Assembly (NCBI RefSeq): GCF_025854275.1
Contig: NZ_CP107567.1
Location: 7,502,001 to 7,566,000, forward strand
Reading direction: 5' to 3'
Source: Streptomyces peucetius
Lineage (GTDB): Bacteria > Actinomycetota > Actinomycetes > Streptomycetales > Streptomycetaceae
Length of the DNA: 64,000 bases
Shown here piece after piece: positions 36,540-45,454 of this stretch. How positions within the stretch are numbered: position 1 is the first letter of the stretch; the number at the start of each line of letters is the position of its first letter. Position numbers and translations under genes: made by a program. The notes under the pieces are model-generated. The model saw only the letters and a program-made list of their open reading frames with translations, did no database searches and was not told the DNA's origin.

Positions 36540-37065
36540 GAGGAGAGTACGCAGATCTCAGCGTGTGAAGGCGCCTCATTCCCGCTGCAGTTGTGCTGCG
36601 GTCGTGTGCCGGCAGCGAATGGGCCGCCACCGCTGGACCGTCGAACGGATCGCGGCTCGGCTCGCCGGCCGCCGCCGTCTCCCACCGATGTCATGAGTGG
36701 CAGAGCCGAGCACTTCCGCGCCTCCGACGCCGCCCGCTGGATCACCGGTCTCAGGTCGTCGACGCGAGCGGTGGCCCGTTCCTCGGCCCACGCGTCTGAC
36801 CGACGGGGGCGACGCGACGGCCGGCCGGACAGGACTCCAGCCGCCTCAGGCTCCGGAGGCCCGCGCCGTCCTCTCGGGTCAGTCGGCAGTCGGCAGTCCG
36901 AAGCCGGCTTTCCGGCGCCTGAGGTCGGTTGTACGTTCGGGGGGCGTTGTATCGGTGGAGGGGCCACCTGGCGCACCCCGCAACTCCGCTGGTCCTGGCC
37001 GTGCCGGTTACCCCGGATGGATGTGAGACCGTGCGCCGTGGACCGGCCGGCCGGAGGCTGGGCGC

Positions 37066-38670
37066 ATGCAGACAAGACCCGCGAGAGCCGCTGCTGCCCT
37101 GCTCTCGAGCGCCGTTCTGCTCTCCGTGTCCTTGTCCGCCTGCGGCCCGCCCGGTGAGGGCGGTTCCGGTGGCGCAGCCGAGCGCGGCGGTCCGGAGAAC
37201 GACCGTGGGCGGATATGGGCGCAGTCCCTGGGCTGGAAGGACTGCCCTGCCCCGTCCCCCCTCCAGGGCGGAGGAGAGCCGCCCGAGCCGTTGCCGGACG
37301 GCACGCGATGGCAGTGCACAACCATGCACGCGCCGCTGGACTGGGACAAGCCCGGGGGCGAGACGATCGACATCGCCCTGATCCGCGCCCGCTCCAGTGC
37401 AGACGCCACGGAGCGGATCGGTTCGCTGCTGTTCAACTTCGGCGGCCCCGGGGAGTCCGGAGTCGCCACATTGCCCGCCCTCGCCACCGCTTACGAAAGG
37501 CTCCGTGACCGCTACGACCTGGTCAGTTTCGACCCGCGCGGTGTCGGCAACAGCAACGGAGTCAGGTGTCTGGACGCCGAGGCGGCGGAGGACATGTCCG
37601 AGCAGGACGACACCCCGGACGACGGCACCGACGAAGTGGAAGCCCTTCTGAAGAGCAAACAGGAGTACGCGGCGGCCTGCGAGCGGGAATCGGGCCGCCT
37701 CCTTGCGCATGTGGGCACCGAGGACGCGGCCCGCGACATGGACCTGATGCGGCACCTGCTGCGCGACGACAAGCTGCACTACTTCGGCATCTCCTACGGC
37801 ACCGAACTCGGCGGCGTCTACGCTCACCTGTTCCCCCGCAAGGTAGGCCGTGCCGTCCTGGACGGTGTCGTGGACCCCACGCTCGACCAACTGGAGGAGG
37901 GGCTGGCGCAGGCCGCGGGATTCCAGCTCGCCTTCGATCACTTCGCCGCGTGGTGCGTCCGGACGGGATGCTCGGTGGGGGACAGCGCCGACGAGGTGGA
38001 GACAGTCGTCATGGAGCTGGAGGCGGAACTGGACGACCGTCCACTGGCCGTCGACGGCGACCGGATGCTCACCGGTTCCCTCCTCCTCGAGGCGGTCATC
38101 CAGGCCCTCTGCCTGGAGACGGCCTGGCCCGCCCTCGAGGTGGGGCTGGAACAGGCTGCCGACGGCAACGGCGGGACCATGCTGAACCTCGCCGACGCCT
38201 TGGGCGCCCGCCGCGGCACGGCCGACAGCAACCAGGAGGACGCCCAGACCGCCATCACCTGTGCCGACCGCAGCGACCGCTACACCGTGGACGAACTATT
38301 GGAGGCGGCCCCGCGGTTCGAAGCAGCATCACCGGTCTTCGGCGACACCATGGTGTGGGGTGCGCTGGAATGCACCGGCTGGCCGGTGCCCGGCAAGGCC
38401 GAACATCCCGACGTGCGGGCGCCCGGCGCGCCACCCGTCCTGCTCGTCGGCAACACCGGCGACCCCGCCACTCCGTACGAGGGTGCCGCCCGAATGGCCG
38501 CGCAGCTCGGCAAGGGTGTCGGCGTCGAACTCACCTACAAGGGCGAGGGCCACGGTGCCTACAACTCGGGGAACACCTGTGTCCAGGGCGTGGTCAACGC
38601 CTATCTCCTCGACGGCGAAGTCCCTGCCCCCGGGCGCGTGTGCGAGCACGAACCACTGCAGGGCAAGTGA
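37066..38670 (+). CDS. Secreted lipoprotein alpha/beta-hydrolase, tripeptidyl aminopeptidase-like
   Basis: The 534-residue protein has a lipobox (SVSLSAC, lipidated Cys26), then the TAP/SlpD-like hydrolase: NFGGPGESG oxyanion loop, FDPRGVGNS, nucleophile Ser244 in FGISYGTELGG, Asp in GNTGDPATPYEGA and His in GEGHGAY. These S33 peptidases remove tripeptides from secreted proteins at the cell surface. It appears monocistronic. Confidence 0.92.
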   Translation: MQTRPARAAAALLSSAVLLSVSLSACGPPGEGGSGGAAERGGPENDRGRIWAQSLGWKDCPAPSPLQGGGEPPEPLPDGTRWQCTTMHAPLDWDKPGGETIDIALIRARSSADATERIGSLLFNFGGPGESGVATLPALATAYERLRDRYDLVSFDPRGVGNSNGVRCLDAEAAEDMSEQDDTPDDGTDEVEALLKSKQEYAAACERESGRLLAHVGTEDAARDMDLMRHLLRDDKLHYFGISYGTELGGVYAHLFPRKVGRAVLDGVVDPTLDQLEEGLAQAAGFQLAFDHFAAWCVRTGCSVGDSADEVETVVMELEAELDDRPLAVDGDRMLTGSLLLEAVIQALCLETAWPALEVGLEQAADGNGGTMLNLADALGARRGTADSNQEDAQTAITCADRSDRYTVDELLEAAPRFEAASPVFGDTMVWGALECTGWPVPGKAEHPDVRAPGAPPVLLVGNTGDPATPYEGAARMAAQLGKGVGVELTYKGEGHGAYNSGNTCVQGVVNAYLLDGEVPAPGRVCEHEPLQGK

Positions 38671-39030
38671 CACCCCGCCCTTCGGGAACATTTCGGGGAC
38701 AGCTCAGGACGCTCGCCCCAACCACCCGGCCGTTCCAAGGCGTCCGAGGCCCACCGCTACCAGCGCCGAACTGATCAGCAGGCCAAGGGTCCGTCGACGG
38801 CGCGTTCGTCCGAGCATTCCGGAAGCGAGTTCTGAACCGCTGAATCCAGGCGGCGTCCTCGACGGCAGCCCGCCGACCGCCCTGCTGCGGTCCGCGGGCT
38901 GCCCGCGCAGGCCCCTCTCGGCAGGTGGCCGGTTGTCAGCCGCTGAAAACGGAGCCGACGGCAGCCTTCACCGTGGCCAGAGCCTCGGAGAGGTCGACGT
39001 CTATTCCGCCGGGGTGCGAGCGGGACGCGG
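38671..39030. other. Intergenic stretch without recognisable gene
   Basis: A 360-bp convergent gap between the TAP and TetR genes. I see no domain, strong hairpin or repeat. Confidence 0.4.
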
Positions 39031-39759
39031 TCACAGGTGCGTGGCATCGGTGTCGAGGCCGTCGATCAGGCGGTTGAGGAACCGCGTGAAGGTGGCTTCG
39101 GGGGTGAGGGTGCGTCCGGGGGCGGAAAGGGCTTCGGCGAGTTCCGGATGGCAGCCGTCGGCGGCGACACCGGCGAGGTAACGGGCCTCGGCTGCGGCCC
39201 GGTCCGGGAACTGTGAGACTGCGGCCTGCGCAATCTCGTGGGCGACGTGCCCGGCCACGAATGCGGTGAGCTGGGCGAAAACCTCGAGCTTCGCCGCACC
39301 GTCCAGCCCGGTGGGCCGCAGGACGGAGAGCACCCGTTCCAGGAAGGCCAGCGTGTTCGGGCCCGGAACGCGACGGGTGGACAAGGCAGCGGGCAGCCAG
39401 GGGTGGCGCAGCATGTGGGCGCGCTGCAGGTGGGCGACGCTCTTCAGATCAGCACGCCACTCGCCACTGGGTGGATCCGTGAAGGTCAGTTCGCCGCTGA
39501 CGTGGTCGACCATCAGCTCCAGCAGCGTCTCCTTGTCAGGGGCGTAGCTGTAGAGCGACATGACTCCGGCTCCGACTTGAGCGGCCACACGCCGCATGGT
39601 GACCGCTTCGAGCCCTTCCGCGTCCGCCAGACTGACGGCTGCCGCGGTGATCGCCTCCCGGCTGAAGGAGGGCCTGCGGCCCCTTCGGGGCTCGGTGGGA
39701 CGCAGCCAGAGCTGTTCGAAGTCGACGCCCGCCGCGCCGGCCCCCTCGTCATGAGGCAC
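39031..39759 (-). CDS. TetR-family transcriptional regulator
   Basis: The 242-residue protein has the TetR helix-turn-helix at about residues 30-75: ITAAAVSLADAEGLEAVTMRRVAAQVGAGVMSLYSY. The C-terminal ligand domain resembles TetR_C (HMLRHPWLPAALSTR). The GTG at 39759 is preferred because GGAAGGA lies upstream. A longer frame starting at 39834 would begin inside the operator. It is divergent from a CocE-type hydrolase that it probably represses. Confidence 0.85.
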   Translation of the reverse strand: MPHDEGAGAAGVDFEQLWLRPTEPRRGRRPSFSREAITAAAVSLADAEGLEAVTMRRVAAQVGAGVMSLYSYAPDKETLLELMVDHVSGELTFTDPPSGEWRADLKSVAHLQRAHMLRHPWLPAALSTRRVPGPNTLAFLERVLSVLRPTGLDGAAKLEVFAQLTAFVAGHVAHEIAQAAVSQFPDRAAAEARYLAGVAADGCHPELAEALSAPGRTLTPEATFTRFLNRLIDGLDTDATHL

Positions 39760-39819
39760 GGTCTCGTGTTCCTTCCCGTGGTTTTCGAGGCTGCTCCTGC
39801 GAAGGTCATCCAAGCATCC

Positions 39820-39847
39820 TCTATTCTCGTACAACGTACGTAATAGA
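39820..39847. promoter_or_regulatory. TetR operator candidate
   Basis: Nested inverted repeats TCTATT...AATAGA and GTAC-N3-GTAC share nearly the same centre (about 39834). They lie between the divergent tetR and hydrolase genes and end at the hydrolase ribosome-binding site (GAGGAGGGG), so binding would block it. Confidence 0.65.
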
Positions 39848-39858
39848 GGAGGGGAACG

Positions 39859-41544
39859 ATGTCATCACGCACGCCCGGCGCTGTGGTCAGGCCGGCCTGG
39901 GAGCCGCCCACCCGAAAGCCGCCGCTGTCCTCACGGATGATGAGGGCGGCCTGGCGAGGTCTGCCGGCGAAACGGCATCAGGTCGGCTGGGAGCCGGGGC
40001 TGGTGGTGCCGGCCGCCGACGGCAGCTCGTTGATCACCGATCACTACTTCCCGCGTGCGGAGGGTGACTTCCCGACTCTCATGGTCCGCTCGCCCTACGG
40101 CCGGGGCCTGCCGTGGTCGCCCCAGTACGGCCTGCTCTTCGCCGAACAGGGCTTCCACGTGATCCTCCAGAGTTGCCGCGGCACCGGCGGTTCGGGCGGG
40201 ACATTCGACCTGTGGCGCAACGAGGCCGCCGACGGCCGGGCCACCTTGTCGTGGCTGCGCGAGCAACCCTGGTTCAACGGAACACTGGGGACCGTCGGCC
40301 CCAGTTACCTGGGCTACGTGCAATGGGCCCTCGCTCTTGACCCGCCGCCGGAACTGAAGGCGATGGTGGTGCAGGTGGGCCTGCACGATCCCTACGCCCT
40401 GTTCCACGCGGACGGTGCGCTGCGCCTGGAGAACGCCCTCGCCGTCGGCGTGGGCATGACCTATCAGCACCAGGGCATGGTGCCGTTCCTGAGGGCTGCG
40501 CTGCGCCTGCGGCGCCGCCTGCGCGACGTCACCACGGCGCAGCCGCTGCGCGGGGCTTACGTGTCGGCCCTCGGGGGCGAAGTGCCCTGGCTGGACGACG
40601 TGATGACACACGCGGACGCCCAGGACGCGTACTGGCACGGCGCGTCGTCGGCCGAGTCGGCGGAGCGGCTCCGTGTGCCCACGAGTCTGATCACCGGGTG
40701 GCACGACGCGCTGGCCGACCAGACCTTCGAGCAGTACGACCGGCTGCGTCGGGCCGGTTGTGAGACCGCCCTGCTCGTCGGTCCCTGGACCCACACCTCC
40801 GCCCTGCAGCAGGGATGGCCCGAGGTGTTCGCCGAAAGCCTCGCCTGGCTGCGCGCCCATCTGTGCGCCGACCCCTCCGGTTTGCGTCCCACCGAGGTGC
40901 GCGTGCACATCGGCGGCGAGAACGCCTGGCGCGACCTCGCCGACTGGCCGTCGGCCCCTGCTGCCACGTCGTGGTATCCCGTCCCGGACGGGCATCTCAC
41001 CCAGCGGGCCCCCATGGACTCCGCACCCCTGACGTCGTTCCGCTATGACCCGGCCGACCCCACCCCGTCCCTCGGCGGACCGCTGCTCTCCCGCACCGCG
41101 GGTCCCCAGGACAACAGGAGCCTGGAGGCCCGGGGCGACGTCCTGATGTTCACCGGACCCCCGCTGACCGAACCCGTGGACATCCTGGGCCCGGTCTCCG
41201 CACGGCTGAGCATCTCCACGGACACCGGGCACGCGGACGTCTTCACCCGCTTGTGCGACGTGGACGCCCGAGGTCGCTCCGTCAACGTGTGCGACGGGCT
41301 GGGCCGGCTCCGGACGACGGGACAAGCGCCCTCGCAGGTCACCGTGTCGATGAGCTCCGCCGCCCATCGCTTCGCCGTCGGTCACCGCATACGTTGGCAG
41401 ATCAGCGGAGGCGCCCATCCGCGCTTCGCCCGCAATCCCGGCACCGGGGACTCGCCGGTGGACGCCACCACCTTCGCACCGGTGCGCATCACGCTCCACA
41501 CGGACTCGGTATTGAGCCTGCCCCACAACTCCGCGCTCACGTAG
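39859..41544 (+). CDS. CocE/NonD family hydrolase
   Basis: The 561-residue enzyme has the X-Pro dipeptidyl-peptidase/cocaine-esterase fold: MVRSPYGRG with the oxyanion Tyr80, QSCRGTGGSGG, nucleophile Ser149 in GPSYLG, and a catalytic Asp region TGWHDALADQT. GPWTH supplies the His. The C-terminal jelly-roll (PVDILGPVSARLSIST through QISGGAHPRFARN) is complete. It hydrolyses an ester or amide of unknown identity. No signal peptide is visible. Regulation by the divergent TetR is likely. Confidence 0.9.
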   Translation: MSSRTPGAVVRPAWEPPTRKPPLSSRMMRAAWRGLPAKRHQVGWEPGLVVPAADGSSLITDHYFPRAEGDFPTLMVRSPYGRGLPWSPQYGLLFAEQGFHVILQSCRGTGGSGGTFDLWRNEAADGRATLSWLREQPWFNGTLGTVGPSYLGYVQWALALDPPPELKAMVVQVGLHDPYALFHADGALRLENALAVGVGMTYQHQGMVPFLRAALRLRRRLRDVTTAQPLRGAYVSALGGEVPWLDDVMTHADAQDAYWHGASSAESAERLRVPTSLITGWHDALADQTFEQYDRLRRAGCETALLVGPWTHTSALQQGWPEVFAESLAWLRAHLCADPSGLRPTEVRVHIGGENAWRDLADWPSAPAATSWYPVPDGHLTQRAPMDSAPLTSFRYDPADPTPSLGGPLLSRTAGPQDNRSLEARGDVLMFTGPPLTEPVDILGPVSARLSISTDTGHADVFTRLCDVDARGRSVNVCDGLGRLRTTGQAPSQVTVSMSSAAHRFAVGHRIRWQISGGAHPRFARNPGTGDSPVDATTFAPVRITLHTDSVLSLPHNSALT

Positions 41545-41582
41545 TTCTCAGCTTCCGGGGAACGGTCGACGAGCCGTGGCTG

Positions 41583-42190
41583 TCAGGCAGCGATCGGGAT
41601 CCCCGCCGGGGCCATCCTGTCCAGTGTCTGCTCGGCCCAGATGATCTTTCCGCTGCCGCTCGGACGGGTGCCCCAGCGGTCGGTGAGCTGGGCGACCAGC
41701 AGGAGGCCACGGCCGCCCTCGTCGAAGGTGCGGGCCCGGCGCATATGGGGTGCGGTGCTGCTCGCGTCGGAGACCTCGCAGATCAGGGCCCGGTCCCGGA
41801 TGAGCCTCAGTTGGATGGGGGCGCCCCCGTAGCGGATGGCGTTGGTGACCAGTTCGCTGACGACGAGTTCGGTGACGAAGGCCGCCTCGTCCAGCCCCCA
41901 GCGGGTCAGCTGCTCGGTGGCGTGTCGCCTGGCGTCCGCGACCAGCGCCGGGTCGGCGAGCAGGTCCCAGACTGCCACCTGCTCGGCGTCCAGGGCACGG
42001 GTGCGGGCCAGCAGGAGGGCAACGTCGTCGGCGGGGCGGTCGGGAAGCAGGGCGTCGATCACGGTGTCGCAAGCGCCTTCAAGGCTCGCTGCCCCGGCCG
42101 CCAGCGAGTGGCACAGCGTGGCGGTGCCCGCGTCCACATCGAGGCCGCCGGCTTCGACGAGACCGTCCGTGTAGAGGGCGAGTACGGCTT
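41583..42190 (-). pseudogene. C-terminal part of a SpoIIE-type phosphatase with HATPase domain
   Basis: The fragment begins in the last PP2C/SpoIIE motif (LALYTDGLVEA) and then carries an anti-sigma-type ATPase domain: VTELVVSELVTNAIRYGG (N box), VSDASSTAP and EGGRGLLLVAQLTDRWG (G box). The sensory and most of the phosphatase domains are missing; the 5' end abuts a DUF4383 fragment on the other strand. A short ATPase could still be made from an internal GTG, but no promoter is evident. Confidence 0.65.
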
Positions 42191-42299
42191 CGTTCCGCTC
42201 AACGCCGCCGACAACTGGCTGCACTTCGCCCTCGGCATCGGCATGGTCGCCCTGGGCACCCTGCTGGCCAGGCCCACGACCCGCACCCGGGTCCGCTGA
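42191..42299 (+). pseudogene. C-terminal fragment of a DUF4383-like membrane protein
   Basis: The frame reads PLNAADNWLHFALGIGMVALG and stops at 42297-42299. This matches the last helix of DUF4383 proteins, whose usual length is about 150 residues. It joins head-to-tail with the SpoIIE fragment, which marks a deletion junction. Confidence 0.6.
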
Positions 42300-42564
42300 T
42301 CCGACGCACCGGACAGCCGCCGGTGCTGTACGCGGCGCGCTGCATTGTGGGCGCCCGGCAGCCGGCAGACCGCTCCGATGGGCGTACGCGTGACCGCCGG
42401 CGCCACCCCTGTGCCGAGCGCACTGTTCCCCGGCACCGCGTCGAGACCCCTTCGTGTCATCGCGTGGGCGTGTCTGCGTCCCCTGGGCGCGCGAAGAGAA
42501 GACGATCTCATGGCACCCGCAGGACGCGCGGGAATCGTTTTCCGTATGCATCAAGGAGATCGCC

Positions 42565-42768
42565 ATGGCCACCGGCACCGTGAAGTGGTTCAACCCGGAG
42601 AAGGGCTTCGGCTTCATCGAGCAGGACGGCGGCGGGCCGGACGTGTTCGTCCACTACTCGGCCATTGCCAGTACCGGATTCCGCGAGCTGTTCGAGGGGC
42701 AGAAGGTCCAGTTCGACATCACGCAGGGGCCCAAGGGGCCCCAGGCTGAGAACGTCACACCCGCTTGA
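42565..42768 (+). CDS. Cold-shock protein, CspA family
   Basis: The 67-residue single cold-shock domain has RNP1 KGFGFIEQ and RNP2-like DVFVHYSAI. It is a nucleic-acid chaperone. The ATG follows AAGGAGAT. The leader from about 42300 has no gene. A hairpin follows directly. Confidence 0.95.
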   Translation: MATGTVKWFNPEKGFGFIEQDGGGPDVFVHYSAIASTGFRELFEGQKVQFDITQGPKGPQAENVTPA

Positions 42769-42775
42769 CCCTTCC

Positions 42776-42796
42776 GCCGGCGTGCCGGGCGCCGGC
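42776..42796 (+). terminator. Hairpin terminator after the cold-shock gene
   Basis: GCCGGCG and CGCCGGC form a 7-bp stem with a 7-nt loop, 7 bp after the stop codon. Confidence 0.65.
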
Positions 42797-43047
42797 TGCT
42801 CCTGTGCAGTGCCACCCCGCTGTTCCGTTCTCCCCGGTGGCGTGGCGGCACGCCGTCCGTGCCCCACGTGGTGGGGCGACCGCCGGTCTCCGGTCACGGT
42901 GTGACGGCGGCAGTCCATGAGCCGGCCAAGGTTCTCCCGCGAGGGCCTTGGCACATGGTGCGAGTTCTTGTGCCACCCGCTCACCGGACCGGTAGCCGGG
43001 CGCAACCGCAAGGCCCTGCGAGGAGCCGTGCTGAGAGGGTGATTGCA

Positions 43048-43335
43048 CTACTCCAGCGCCCGGAGGACCAACTGCGCTTGAGCGGCACTCAGAGCGGCAG
43101 CGGCGACTTTCCGCTCCCTCCCCGCCGTCCGTCGCGCCACATGAACAGCGAGGCGGTCGCCTCCCGCGGGTTCGCCATAGGTGTCGATGACCAACTGTGC
43201 AGCTTCCCGCGATTCCCCGGGCCGACTCCTGATGATCTCGGACCCACTCCGACCCCTCCGAGGGATCAACACAGCGGCACGCCACCACCTTCGCTCCGCG
43301 TACCCGCTGTCCGCCGGTGCATGACCGGCTTCTTC
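43048..43335 (-). CDS. Possible short protein or gene remnant
   Basis: The frame ends SREAAQLVIDTYGEPAGGD then KVAAAALSAAQAQLVLRALE, which looks like genuine helical protein rather than shadow sequence. No clear start or ribosome-binding site is found, and I recognise no family. The interval 42797-43047 shows no gene. Confidence 0.3.
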   Translation of the reverse strand, partial: EEAGHAPADSGYAERRWWRAAVLIPRRGRSGSEIIRSRPGESREAAQLVIDTYGEPAGGDRLAVHVARRTAGRERKVAAAALSAAQAQLVLRALE

Positions 43336-43373
43336 CTGATGGGGGAGCTCGCAATGCCCGGGCGGCCGAGGTG

Positions 43374-43607
43374 TTACGCGTGATCCACGAGCTGGGCGAA
43401 TCCCCGCTGGCGTGCGCAGTTCGCGCAGCAGAAGAACTGGCCGTCCGACTGCAGGCCGTGGCCGAGGATGCGGCATTGGCAGTTGTCGCAGACCGGTGCC
43501 ATCTTCTGGGCGGCACATTCGATGCTGTCGAAGATGTGGACCGCTCCTGCGGCGTGTACCTCGAACGCCATTTCGTAGTCGTTGTTGCAGACTTCGCAGA
43601 CGGCCAT
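43374..43607 (-). CDS. Small cysteine-rich zinc-ribbon protein
   Basis: The 77-residue protein has CEVCNNDYE, then FDSIECAAQ, CDNCQC and FFCCANCARQ. The CxxC pairs suggest two metal sites. Similar small proteins are widespread in actinomycetes, sometimes called metallothionein-like, with unknown function. The ATG at 43607 follows AAGGAG; upstream in-frame sequence is atypical. Confidence 0.75.
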   Translation of the reverse strand: MAVCEVCNNDYEMAFEVHAAGAVHIFDSIECAAQKMAPVCDNCQCRILGHGLQSDGQFFCCANCARQRGFAQLVDHA

Positions 43608-43835
43608 AACGATGAACTCCTTGTTTGCGCGGGAGGAAGAGAAAGGGACAGGTCGATGCCCCGGGAACATAGCGGGACGGGCCGGCACCTGCCGAACGGC
43701 GCGTGGCTTCGGGGCCGGGTGGAGCACGTGAGAATCACCCGCCCGGGTGCGCGTCAGGGCGGGGCCGTCCACAGGCCGCCGGGTGCTCTGCCACCGACGC
43801 CGTACGCACGGCCGTCGACGCCGTACGCACGGCCG

Positions 43836-44054
43836 TCACGAACCGCGCGTCCAAACATCCGGGCCGCCGCCCCGCCACTCGATCAGTTCGGTGTCCTCGG
43901 TATCCAGGTTGTCGGGATCCAGACCGGCTCGGCGCAGGAATTCCTCCAGGTCACGGAGGCTGTATGCCGTTCCCAAAGACTCACTGTCGACGTAGACCTG
44001 TCTGCCGCCCCCGGGTGAGAGAGGGTGAACGACGACAGGCGGAAGAATGGCCAT
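43836..44054 (-). CDS. Hypothetical acidic protein, 72 residues
   Basis: The protein has a proline-rich N terminus and an ordered acidic part (YVDSESLGTAYSLRDLEEFLRRAGLDPDNLD). It ends WRGGGPDVWTRGS. No family is recognised, but composition and third-position GC look coding. The ATG at 44054 is the compact start. Confidence 0.55.
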   Translation of the reverse strand: MAILPPVVVHPLSPGGGRQVYVDSESLGTAYSLRDLEEFLRRAGLDPDNLDTEDTELIEWRGGGPDVWTRGS

Positions 44055-44183
44055 GCCCCCAGGGTGCGGCGCTCCACCGGTCTCGGCACCCGGAGGCGGA
44101 CCGGGGGACGGAACGGCCAAGGTGCCTTCATCACCAGCGCCACGCTGCTGACCGATCCCACCTGCCGGAGGTTCGACGACCGG

Positions 44184-45260
44184 TCAGGAAGCGGCGGCCC
44201 GCGCCGTACAGGTGACGGTGGCCGACGGGGTGCCGGGCGAGGCCGGGGTGGTGGCGATGAAGCCGAACGAGGCGCTCGCGCCTGGGGCGAGGGCGCCGTT
44301 CCACCCCGCGTCGGCGACGGTGGCCCTGCCGTCAGCGGTCGTGGTGAGGCTGCCGTTCCAGAACTGGGTGAGGCTTACGCCCTCGGCCGGTACGACGGTC
44401 GCGGTCCAGCCCGAGAGGGGGGACACGGATCCGTTGGTCACCGTCACCTCGCCCTGGTAGCCGCCCTGCCAAGACGAGACGGCCCGGAAAGCAGCCGTGC
44501 AGGCGGGCTCCTCACCGCCCGGGTCACCGGGGACGCCCTGGCCGAGGGCGGCGGCGAGGGCCGGATACCAGCGGGCGGCGATCTTCTCGTCACCGGAGGC
44601 GGAGAGGTGGACCCCGTCGTAGGTGTCGGTGGCGGTGCTGAAACCGGTCCACTGGTCGACCACCGTCACGGGCGAGCGGCTGGTGCTCGTCGCCCGGGCC
44701 CGGTCAGGGATCAGCGCGTTGAAGTCGACAACGCGCGGGCCGCAGCCCGTGCGGTTGGCGGGATCCATCGGGATGAGCTGCGCGACGAGGATCTTCATGT
44801 CCGGGTTCGACGCCCGCATCTGTTCGACCAGCTTGGTGTAGGCGGCGAGGATGCGGGTCGGCGCGATACTGCGCCACACGTCGTTCGTGCCGAAGTGCAT
44901 GACCACGATGTCCGGCCGCGTCGCCGCGAGCCGGGCGGGAAGCAGGTTTTGATCCGCCACGTCGGTCACCAACTCACCGCCGTGGCCTCGTTGTCGCTGT
45001 CGTGCCCCTGGGCGCAGCCCTGGTGGCTGAGGGTGGCGACGAAGTCGGTGTCCGAGTGCCCGCTACTTTGCAGGCGGTTCCAGAGCAGTGCCCGCCAGCA
45101 CCCCGGCGAGCCGGTGATCGAGTCACCGAGCGGCATGATGCGTACGGGGGCCGCGGCGGTGGCGGCAGCCGCGGTCGGTGGTGCGAGGGCCATGCCGAGG
45201 AAGAGCAGGAGCGTGGCCCAGAAGGACCCGCGACAACGGTAAATGCACGGTGCTGCGCAT
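44184..45260 (-). pseudogene. SGNH/GDSL hydrolase with C-terminal CBM2, two compensating frameshifts
   Basis: The original ATG is at 45260 (after GAAGGGA). An extra base near 45215 within the signal peptide moves to a second frame carrying PVRIMPLGDSITGS (nucleophile Ser). A missing base near 44985 in DNEGHGGELV returns to the first frame with MHFGTNDVW and YDGVHLSASGD (catalytic His). A linker and a CBM2 follow (CTAAFRAVSSWQGGY...GWNGALAPG). The enzyme class deacetylates or de-esterifies plant polysaccharides. Restoring both indels gives a full-length protein of about 358 residues. Sequencing error is a real alternative. Confidence 0.75.
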
Positions 45261-45359
45261 GGTGGTGGCTCCCTTCCTGAAGCGTGATGCTCAGGGTGAG
45301 CGAGTTGTGGACGGAGAGCAGGTCGGTGCCCTGGCGTGCAAGGTGAAGGGCTCAACTGT

Positions 45360-45416
45360 GTGCAGGCGTGCAGGCGTGCAGGCGTGCAGGCGTGTCGGTG
45401 TGCGGGCGTGCGGGCG
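45360..45416. repeat. Short tandem repeat, 8-bp unit GTGCAGGC
   Basis: About seven units in a row; the first four are near-perfect GTGCAGGC, later ones vary (GTGTCGGT, GTGCGGGC). It lies between the PQQ-dehydrogenase and SGNH genes and probably varies in copy number by slippage. Confidence 0.7.
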
Positions 45417-45454
45417 ATCGCTGCCTGAGGTGCGCGGCGAGCGGCAGGTTCGGC

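Noticed and set aside
43801..43850. Short repeat CCGTACGCACGGCCGTC considered as a CRISPR or operator array
   Set aside because: Only two adjacent imperfect units; no spacers, no cas genes, and no clear promoter position.
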